Source: Corallium rubrum (Eukaryota > Cnidaria > Anthozoa > Scleralcyonacea > Coralliidae). Taken from it: a DNA stretch of 64,000 nucleotides. The stretch lies in contig CAXIUP010000009.1 of the NCBI GenBank assembly GCA_964035015.1, positions 1-64,000 of the forward strand, written 5' to 3'. Position numbers and translations under genes: made by a program. Numbering within the stretch: the stretch's first letter is position 1; each line of letters starts with the position of its first letter. The notes under the pieces were generated by a model. That model saw only the letters and a list, made by a program, of their open reading frames with translations, was not told the origin of the DNA and made no database searches. Shown here piece after piece: positions 57,373 to 64,000 of the stretch.

Positions 57373-57576
57373 GTATTTCCGTGCCCATGTGTATGTCTTC
57401 TCTTTGGATAGCGTTGGTTGTTAGTCCGTTGGTATCTGATATGCTTGTATGTACTGTCAGTCTTGCTCTTACGTCGTTTCGTTTTAGGTTTGTTCTCCCG
57501 TTTTATGGTGTACGGGTCGGGGCTTTACTTTACTCTGTCAAATTGACACGTGTTAATGATGTTCATTTTATTTGGA

Positions 57577-57805
57577 AATTAAACGAGACTTACCTGGAAG
57601 TCGAAGTTTGATTGAAATTCTATGAGTCATCAGCCAGGAGTGGAGGAGTTGTACGAGAGACAGTACCACGCATGCGTAAACCAGTCTTTAGAGCGTTTGG
57701 AGTTTGGGAAGGGTAATAAGGGAGGGCGTACAACTCCTCCACTCCTGGCTGATGACTCATAGAATTTCAATCAAACTTCGACTTCCAGGTAAGTCTCGTT
57801 TAATT
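57577..57805. repeat. 77-bp perfect inverted repeat beside the DIRS left end
   Basis: Arms at about 57577-57655 and 57728-57805 (attaaacgagacttacctgg and complement) enclose about 72 bp. Sequence inside the left arm and spacer (catcagcc, agagacagtaccacgcatgc) resembles the DIRS terminal repeat, so this is a diverged terminus of a related element. Confidence 0.8.
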
Positions 57806-58005
57806 TCGAATTCTATTTCGTCATCAGCCGAAGTCGTTACGGAGTTGAACGAGATTTTAGAGCAGTCATTGAACCAATATTACATCCCGCCAGTGTAATG
57901 AGTAGATAATTTATCAAACAAACGGGAACATATAAATTCTTGTAATTTATTCTACAAAAAAACTCAACATAACTATTAAGATTTATAATATATAGACATA
58001 AGTGT

Positions 58006-59196
58006 TCAACTTAGAGAATCTAAGATAGCACTTCCAAAGTTAAAGCTTGAACCAATGTTACGATTATAAAAGCGTTGAAATGTTTCTTCTTTGGACCACC
58101 CTGCTGCCTTCATAATATCTTTGATATCAAACTGTCTTGCTGCGAGATGAGATGTGGAAGCTGCCCGTGTACTATGACTTGTATACTTAGAAGTGTCAAT
58201 GCCAGCAGAAGTCATAAAGTTCTTTATCCAATTTGAAATTGTATCTTTAGACACTGGTTTATGAGGTTGAATAAAGCTAATTAGTAACTGTTTGTTAACA
58301 CCTCGTAAGGTGCTAGTCTTTTGCAAGTATAGGGTCAGATGGGCAACAATACATAAATTTGTATCTGCAGGGTATGCTATGAATTGCAAAGGTTCTTGAT
58401 GTGTGCCTACTCGGGTGTGCTTCAGTTTTTCAGTTATAACAAATGTCACTTTGGATTGATCGATTGACATATTTTCAATGGACAACTTGCTAAGAGTCTG
58501 ACATCTTTGTCCACTAAGCAAGCACAATAGGAATGCAACTCTATGCGAAAGGTCCTTCAATGAGAGTAGTGATAAAGGTTTTTGTTGTCTAATGTAGTCA
58601 AATGCAACCTTTATATTCCATGTGGAACTATATCTTGGCAAGGATGGTCGCGCTTCGAAAACACCTTTCATAAATCTTTTTACAATAGGTAATTGACCAA
58701 ACGGTATGCTAGTATTATTACAACATAGAATGGAGGATAAAGCACTTCTAGCTGTGTTTATGTAACTGTATGACAATCCAGCATTAAACAACTCTGACAG
58801 AAAACTCATTGCAAGAGGTAATGTAGGAGAAACAGCATCACAATTGTTTTTCTCACAAAACTCAAACCACTTCTTTGCAACAGATTGATATTGAGACTTA
58901 GTACCATCTCTCCAAGAGCTCAAGATTATGTCTATAGTAGCCTTAGAAAAACCTTTTACCTGTAATTTTGTCCTGATACAAGACAAATAGCTAGTCTCAA
59001 CTTTTTGTGAAGTGGATGGCATAGGTCTGGCTGAGATGGCATTTGCAACAGTTTGGTTGATGGTTGGAGGATTGTTGGTGGCTGTTCCAAGATTAATAGT
59101 ATCATTGGGTACCACGTTTGTGTGGGCCAATAGGGGACCACAAGAATCCCCTTTGCCTTGTCCTGGATTATCTTTCTTATTGCTTTGAGGATGCAA
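58006..59196 (-). CDS. DIRS tyrosine recombinase (integrase)
   Basis: A 396-residue open frame. Residues about 75-190 form the core-binding region and about 200-390 the catalytic domain. Expected catalytic positions are visible: Arg in S-G-Q-R-C (about 243), Lys in E-K-L-K-H (about 278), H-S-T-R (about 348-351), Trp in A-G-W-S-K (about 372) and the nucleophile Tyr in R-F-Y-N-R (about 382). The enzyme would integrate circular cDNA without making a target duplication. The frame overlaps the end of the RT frame by about 240 bp, as is usual for DIRS. The start at 59196 is the first Met, but the protein could begin later. No stop or frameshift is seen, so it may encode full-length protein. Confidence 0.9.
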   Translation of the reverse strand: MHPQSNKKDNPGQGKGDSCGPLLAHTNVVPNDTINLGTATNNPPTINQTVANAISARPMPSTSQKVETSYLSCIRTKLQVKGFSKATIDIILSSWRDGTKSQYQSVAKKWFEFCEKNNCDAVSPTLPLAMSFLSELFNAGLSYSYINTARSALSSILCCNNTSIPFGQLPIVKRFMKGVFEARPSLPRYSSTWNIKVAFDYIRQQKPLSLLSLKDLSHRVAFLLCLLSGQRCQTLSKLSIENMSIDQSKVTFVITEKLKHTRVGTHQEPLQFIAYPADTNLCIVAHLTLYLQKTSTLRGVNKQLLISFIQPHKPVSKDTISNWIKNFMTSAGIDTSKYTSHSTRAASTSHLAARQFDIKDIMKAAGWSKEETFQRFYNRNIGSSFNFGSAILDSLS

Positions 59197-61520
59197 CTAA
59201 ATGGGGGAAAGCAATAAAATTGTTCACTTGACCATGATATGGTAAATGCATCAATATGCTTGGCATTTGGATCTGGTCGATATGATACATACACATCAAA
59301 TTGCTTGTTTATCCGGGATGCAAATAAGTCAATTATTGGGGAGAATGGAATACTGCATAAGGCCTCTGCTAAACATTGAGGATTTAGCATCCATTCAGTA
59401 TCAATGTTTTTGTTTCGGGATTCCAGGTCAGCTGTGATGTTTTGTTTACCTGGTATGTATGCTGCAGTAAGCCAAATACCATTTGTCTCACAATATTTCC
59501 AGATTTCACAAGCAATAGAATTGCATGGATCACTGTGACAAGTGCCCATATTGTTGATTACAGCAACTGCTGTTGTGTTATCAATCATTATTTTAACATG
59601 CTTCTCAATAATATCTTGGTGAAATGATTTTAAAACAAAATAAGCTGCCAAAAGTTCTAAATAATTTATGTGGTGTTTGGCTTCATCAGGTGTCCAATGC
59701 CCCCCTGTAGGTACTGCACCCATGACTCCACCCCAACCAGAGAGTGAGGCATCTGAATTCAAAGTAACGGCAGGTTTTTCAACAAAATGAAAGGAGTGGG
59801 GCAGATTTAATAACCACCAGTTTAGTTCTTGGACTGCAAATGCAGATAAACACATATGGGAGTCAAAATCTCCTTTAGCATGCTTCAAGGCAACAATTTT
59901 GTCATTTTCTATGGCTCGATAATGACATTTGCCATATTTAACAGCTGGTAAACTAGACACAATAAGGCCAATTACTTGGGCTACCTCTCGGATAGTGGGT
60001 GAGGATGACTCAAGTAATTTTGAGATATAACATGTCATCTTCACAATTTTTTCTCTGGTGAGGGTAATCTTCATTGTAGAAGAATTCATAGCAAATCCCA
60101 AGAAGGTGACATTTCTTTGAGGAATGAACACCGACTTTTCTAAGTGGACTACAAAACCTAATTTTGACAAAAGTTGAATAGTCTCAATAACAGTTTCACA
60201 ACACTTATCAAATGAGGTTGCTATCAAAAGAAGGTCATCGATAAAAATAATGATTATATGTCCCTTAGTTCTTAAAACACATAAAACAGGTTTCATGAGT
60301 TTAGTGAAGTTTCGTGGGCACGAAGAGAGACCATTAGGATATGCAGTGTATTTATAAAGTTTTGACTTGTATGCAAATTTGAGATACTTTTGAAAATCTG
60401 GATGTATTCCTACACTGTAGTAAGCATCCTTCAGGTCAAGGGATTTCTTCCTTTGGTGGGGAGGGAAGGAGCCCCTCCCCCGATTGAATAAAAAAGGGGT
60501 TCTATACTGATTTTGGTATTGTTGTGCTGGCCTTTGTGGGTAAGGTGTGTACCTTGGCTTGAATGTCTGATCATGGGCCATTATCTTGCCCTGAAGCTTA
60601 GAATCAGATATGGTTTTGGATAAATCATCTCCAAAAAGCAATTTTCGTGGCTTGTTTGAGCGAAGACAAGAAGATTTTAGTTCAGTGCATAACAATGGCT
60701 TGAGTGAGTCTCTACGTTTAAATGAGAGCTCAGTATTGACATGACCAAGCAACGCAATAGAGCCAAATAATCGTGTTGCAACTGTAAGATAGTCAGGGTT
60801 ACTCTTATCTTCACGAGATTTTAAAAGCTCATCTATGGTTACGGATAAGGCACTTGAAACCCGGACAAGTGAATCTTGGAGAACAGCAGTGTGCAAGTCA
60901 CGTTGTCTGTGAAAACCTTTCAATTTTGCCCAGATAGCCTCATTTACTTTTGGTACAAAGAAATTTTCACAGTTTACAGGTGTCTTGTATTTCTCAAGAA
61001 TTTCTTTGCGTTTAGTAATGCCCAAATCTGTAGAAAATTTGTCATTGACAATTTTGGCAATTTTTTCTGAAATGGGGGACCCATAAGAGTCAGATGGTCG
61101 AAGGGACTCGTCTATAGACTCTAGGAAACGGTCATTATCTTCCTCAATGAGAAGATCGAAGTCATTTCCTCCAAAAATGCTTAGTGCATCATCCTCACTG
61201 TTGCGCAATGGCACATGGGTTTTGGCTTCCTCTGAAGCTGGCGTATTGGCTTCCTCTGAAGTCATTTGTTGTGCTTCCTCTGAAGCTGGTGTGTTGGCTT
61301 CGTCTGAAGCCGAGGTACCTGTTTCCTGTGAAGCTGGAGTAGCATGAGGTCGGAGAGAATTGTCTGCCTTAAATTCAGCGAACATTTGGTGTGTTTCAGA
61401 CATACTCTGCTGCGTAGCAGACAAAATATTTAACAAGGTCTGATTTTCATTCGGCGTCGAGGGAGGCGCTTCCTCGATGTTATCGCTCGGTTCCATTGTA
61501 CAATGAAACGAAAACAACAA
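58956..61520 (-). CDS. DIRS gag-like / RT / RNase H polyprotein, RT deleted in part
   Basis: An 854-residue open frame; a start at 61496 (M-E-P-S-D) is an alternative to 61520. Residues 1-130 are acidic and hold repeats of A-S-E-E-A. Residues about 130-350 are the gag-like region, ending in an Arg/Gln/Pro-rich stretch. At about residue 358 the sequence jumps to RT motif A (D-L-K-D-A-Y-Y-S-V), so the RT fingers, about 150 residues in relatives, are missing in frame. Motif C reads F-I-D-D-L-L. RNase H carries Asp (N-S-D-A-S), Glu (Y-L-E-L-L), Asp (I-D-N-T-T) and a late A-D. A C-terminal segment typical of DIRS follows. The protein is probably inactive as a polymerase. Confidence 0.85.
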   Translation of the reverse strand: MLFSFHCTMEPSDNIEEAPPSTPNENQTLLNILSATQQSMSETHQMFAEFKADNSLRPHATPASQETGTSASDEANTPASEEAQQMTSEEANTPASEEAKTHVPLRNSEDDALSIFGGNDFDLLIEEDNDRFLESIDESLRPSDSYGSPISEKIAKIVNDKFSTDLGITKRKEILEKYKTPVNCENFFVPKVNEAIWAKLKGFHRQRDLHTAVLQDSLVRVSSALSVTIDELLKSREDKSNPDYLTVATRLFGSIALLGHVNTELSFKRRDSLKPLLCTELKSSCLRSNKPRKLLFGDDLSKTISDSKLQGKIMAHDQTFKPRYTPYPQRPAQQYQNQYRTPFLFNRGRGSFPPHQRKKSLDLKDAYYSVGIHPDFQKYLKFAYKSKLYKYTAYPNGLSSCPRNFTKLMKPVLCVLRTKGHIIIIFIDDLLLIATSFDKCCETVIETIQLLSKLGFVVHLEKSVFIPQRNVTFLGFAMNSSTMKITLTREKIVKMTCYISKLLESSSPTIREVAQVIGLIVSSLPAVKYGKCHYRAIENDKIVALKHAKGDFDSHMCLSAFAVQELNWWLLNLPHSFHFVEKPAVTLNSDASLSGWGGVMGAVPTGGHWTPDEAKHHINYLELLAAYFVLKSFHQDIIEKHVKIMIDNTTAVAVINNMGTCHSDPCNSIACEIWKYCETNGIWLTAAYIPGKQNITADLESRNKNIDTEWMLNPQCLAEALCSIPFSPIIDLFASRINKQFDVYVSYRPDPNAKHIDAFTISWSSEQFYCFPPFSCILKAIRKIIQDKAKGILVVPYWPTQTWYPMILLILEQPPTILQPSTKLLQMPSQPDLCHPLHKKLRLAICLVSGQNYR

Positions 61521-61729
61521 ATTATGTTAACAAAAGGATTTATACTTATCTTTAGGAGACTGTATCAAAAAAATTCTTGCTCTACTTGGGTGATCAACCA
61601 TAAAATTCTTCTCGGTTATAAAAACGCGTGACTAGTTTGCCGCCATGAATGGTACAACTGGTTTACGCATGCGTGGTACTGTCTCTTGTTCAACTCCGTA
61701 ACGACTTCGGCTGATGACGAAATAGAATT

Positions 61730-62100
61730 TGCCTGGTAGTGGCCAGTGCGATAACGATCATCGGCCAAGAGATGCCGAAGTTCATTTTATTTTGCCTGGT
61801 AGTGGCCAGTGCGATAACGATCATCGGCCAAGAGATGCCGAGGTTTATTTTATTTTGCCTGGTAGTGGCCAGAAGTGATTTTACCTGGTAGCGGCCAGGA
61901 GTGATTTTATCTGGTAGTGGCCAAAAGTGATTTTATCTGGTAGTGGCCAGAACTGGGGTTTTTTATCTGGTAGTGGCCAGAAGTGATTTTGTCTGGTAGT
62001 GGCCAGTGCGATAACGATAATCATTCAAGAAATACCGACGTTCATTTTATTTTGCCTGGTAGTGGCCAGTGCGATATATAACGATAATCGTCCAGACTTA
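61730..62100 (+). repeat. minisatellite of gcctggtagtggcca units
   Basis: Long units of about 65 bp (tggtagtggccagtgcgata then acgatcatcggccaagag) alternate with short units of about 26 bp (tctggtagtggccagaagtg). It abuts the right end of the DIRS element. Confidence 0.85.
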
Positions 62101-62469
62101 TGAAGCCGTTCGGTTGTTGGCCGCAAGTATATATGTTCCTGCATCTTGGTAACTGTTTGAATAGAAACGTTCCTTATTATTGTGTTGGCTATTTTCGGCG
62201 TTCCCGGTTGTGGCCGGGGAAGTGGAACAGCGATTTATTATGATGGAGTTTATAGCCAAGCTTACTGTGCGTTTGATGTTATATGCTTTGGACGTTTTGC
62301 ACTTTGCACTCTGTCTCTGGCTTATGTATTTGCATACAGCACACAACGCTTTAATGCTTTCTTCAATTTTTCAATAACGATTGTTGTCGTGGTGTTGTCT
62401 CTATTGTCTTACATTGTGAAACATCACGTTAGTTGTTTTGGGTTTTTTTCGTTTTATTTTGATTTCTTT
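62101..62469. other. non-coding, no feature recognised
   Basis: Open frames here are short, without domains, and run into the satellite. Confidence 0.5.
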
Positions 62470-64000
62470 TGCCGTTGTGTCGTACCTGGGTGCGGGCGTC
62501 TAATGCCTTTTACGCCTCTAGGGGTTGCCTAGGGGCGATACTTCGGCGGGTTACGTTTCGTTTGCTATTAGTTTTTCGGTTAAGTGTTTAGTTATTGGTT
62601 TATTATTTCATTTATGTTTTACTAGTGCCGTTGTGTCGACCTTTGGGTGCGGGCACCTGACCTTTTATGCCCCTCGGGGTTGCCTTGGGTCGATACTTCG
62701 GCGGGTTATGTTTCGTTTGCTATTAGTTTTTTGGTTAAGTGTTTAGTTATTGGTTTATTATTTCATTTATGTTTTACTAGTGCCGTTGTGTCGACCTTTG
62801 GGTGCGGGCACCTGACCTTTGATGCCCCTCGGGGTTGCCTAGGGTCGATATTTCGGTGGGTTATGTTTCGTTTGCTATTAGTTTTTCGCTTAAGTGTTTA
62901 GTTATTGGTTTATTATTTCATTTATGTTTTACTAGTGCCGTTGTGTCGACCTTTGGGTGCGGGCACCTGACCTTTTATGCCCCTCGGGGTTGCCTAGGGT
63001 CGATATTTCGGTGGGTTATGTTTCGTTTGCTATTAGTTTTTCGCTTAAGTGTTTAGTTATTGGTTTATTATTTCATTTATGTTTTACTAGTGCCGTTGTG
63101 TCGACCTTTGGGTGCGGGCACCTGACCTTTTATGCCCCTCGGGGTTGCCTTGGGTCGATACTTCGGCGGGTTATGTTTCGTTTGCTATTAGTTTTTTGGT
63201 TAAGTGTTTAGTTATTGGTTTATTATTTCATTTATGTTTTACTAGTGCCGTTGTGTCGACCTTTGGGTGCGGGCACCTGACCTTTGATGCCCCTCGGGGT
63301 TGCCTAGGGTCGATATTTCGGTGGGTTATGTTTCGTTTGCTATTAGTTTTTCGCTTAAGTGTTTAGTTATTGGTTTATTATTTCATTTATGTTTTACTAG
63401 TGCCGTTGTGTCGACCTGTGGGTGCGGGCACCTGACCTTTTATGCCCCTCGGGGTTGCCTAGGGTCGATATTTCGGTGGGTTATGTTTCGTTTGCTATTA
63501 GTTTTTCGCTTAAGTGTTTAGTTATTGGTTTATTATTTCATTTATGTTTTACTAGTGCCGTTGTGTCGACCTTTGGGTGCGGGCACCTGACCTTTTATTG
63601 CCCCTTGGGGTTGCCCTGGGTCGATACTTCGGCGGGTTATGTTTCGTTTGCTATTAGTTTTTTGCTTAAGTGTTTAGTTATTGGTTTATTATTTCATTTA
63701 TGTTTTACTAGTGCCGTTGTGTCGACCTTTGGGTGCGGGCACCTGACCTTTTATGCCCCTCGGGGTTGCCTTGGGTCGATACTTCGGCGGGTTATGTTTC
63801 GTTTGCTATTAGTTTTTTGGTTAAGTGTTTAGTTATTGGTTTATTATTTCATTTATGTTTTACTAGTGCCGTTGTGTCGACCTTTGGGTGCGGGCACCTG
63901 ACCTTTGATGCCCCTCGGGGTTGCCTAGGGTCGATATTTCGGTGGGTTATGTTTCGTTTGCTATTAGTTTTTCGCTTAAGTGTTTAGTTATTGGTTTATT
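62470..64000 (+). repeat. 155-bp satellite with three-unit higher-order period
   Basis: Ten units, from about 62470 to beyond the window end. Each holds gccgttgtgtcgacctttgg, gggttgcc, gttatgtttcgtttgctatt and gtttagttattggtttatta. Variants A (tcgatacttcggcgg with ttttttggttaag), B (gatgcccc with tcgatatttcggtgg) and C (tatgcccc with tcgatatttcggtgg) repeat in the order A-B-C at 465 bp from about 62640. Short hydrophobic open frames across it are artefacts. Confidence 0.95.

Larger units (their letters stand above)
57809..61729 (-). mobile_element. DIRS-type tyrosine-recombinase retrotransposon, 3.9 kb
   Basis: A 42-bp terminal inverted repeat (aattctatttcgtcatcagc onward) lies at 57809-57850 and, complementary, at 61688-61729. 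Between them, on the - strand, are a gag-RT-RNase H frame and an overlapping tyrosine recombinase frame. Inverted rather than split direct termini favour DIRS proper. No methyltransferase domain is seen. No target duplication is expected, since integration is by the recombinase. Both frames are open, but the RT lacks its N-terminal part. Confidence 0.9.

Noticed and set aside
62525..63987. Repeated 73- and 84-residue hydrophobic frames
   Set aside because: Artefacts of the 155-bp satellite; the period is not divisible by three and each frame closes within a unit or two.

Overview
The window reads as intergenic, repeat-dominated chromosome from an animal, most likely an anthozoan cnidarian (coral or sea anemone). 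That placement is inference. It rests on AT-rich DNA with spliced, intron-bearing remnants, a 5S-rRNA-derived SINE, DIRS and Ty3/gypsy-like elements, hAT, Tc1/mariner, PIF/Harbinger-like, Mutator-like and Helitron/Helentron-like elements, and SWIM/YqaJ-type coding relics. No intact host gene, rRNA operon, CRISPR array or bacterial operon was seen. Almost every open reading frame is transposon coding sequence, or an artefact of tandem repeats whose period is divisible by three.

Layout. 1-9.8 kb: a decayed Ty3/gypsy-like retrotransposon on the + strand (gag end, protease, RT, RNase H, integrase). Its RT is split by a 3.9 kb hAT-like element that itself contains a Tc1/mariner copy and two palindromic MITEs. 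A fold-back element carrying tRNA-derived SINE copies follows. 10-17 kb: short Helitron-like copies, two TAA-flanked PIF/Harbinger-like elements and a second hAT-like element. 17.3-23.1 kb: 3' ends of two non-LTR retrotransposons on the - strand, one split by about 4 kb that includes a Helentron-like element with a 33-bp minisatellite. 23.6-28.4 kb: an interspersed repeat, then a 3.6 kb palindrome with SWIM/YqaJ relics. 28.6-31 kb: hairpins and microsatellites.

32.1-39.1 kb is a second, larger palindrome with SWIM/YqaJ relics. One arm holds a Tc1 copy and the other a Helitron, so each arm preserves the empty site of the other arm's insertion. 39.4-52.0 kb is a nested set: a TIR element of about 1 kb split by a 9.9 kb insertion made of two head-to-head arrays of a 250-bp tRNA-like repeat, which is in turn split by a 4.7 kb TIR element with spliced-gene remains. 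The outer element is also split by a hAT-like element that contains a Mutator-like MITE. 52.1-57.9 kb: a 5S SINE, a second copy of the 23.6 kb repeat, a gene fragment, hairpins and a possible first exon. 57.8-61.7 kb: a DIRS-type tyrosine-recombinase retrotransposon on the - strand with long open frames. 61.7-64.0 kb: a minisatellite, then a 155-bp satellite with a three-unit higher-order period running off the window.

What stands out is the abundance of inverted-repeat architecture at every scale: 30-bp TIRs, about 100-bp hairpins with a common GC-rich apex, 1.6-3.4 kb palindromes built around the same coding family, and inverted tRNA-like arrays. Insertions inside repeated arms let several target-site rules be read directly.
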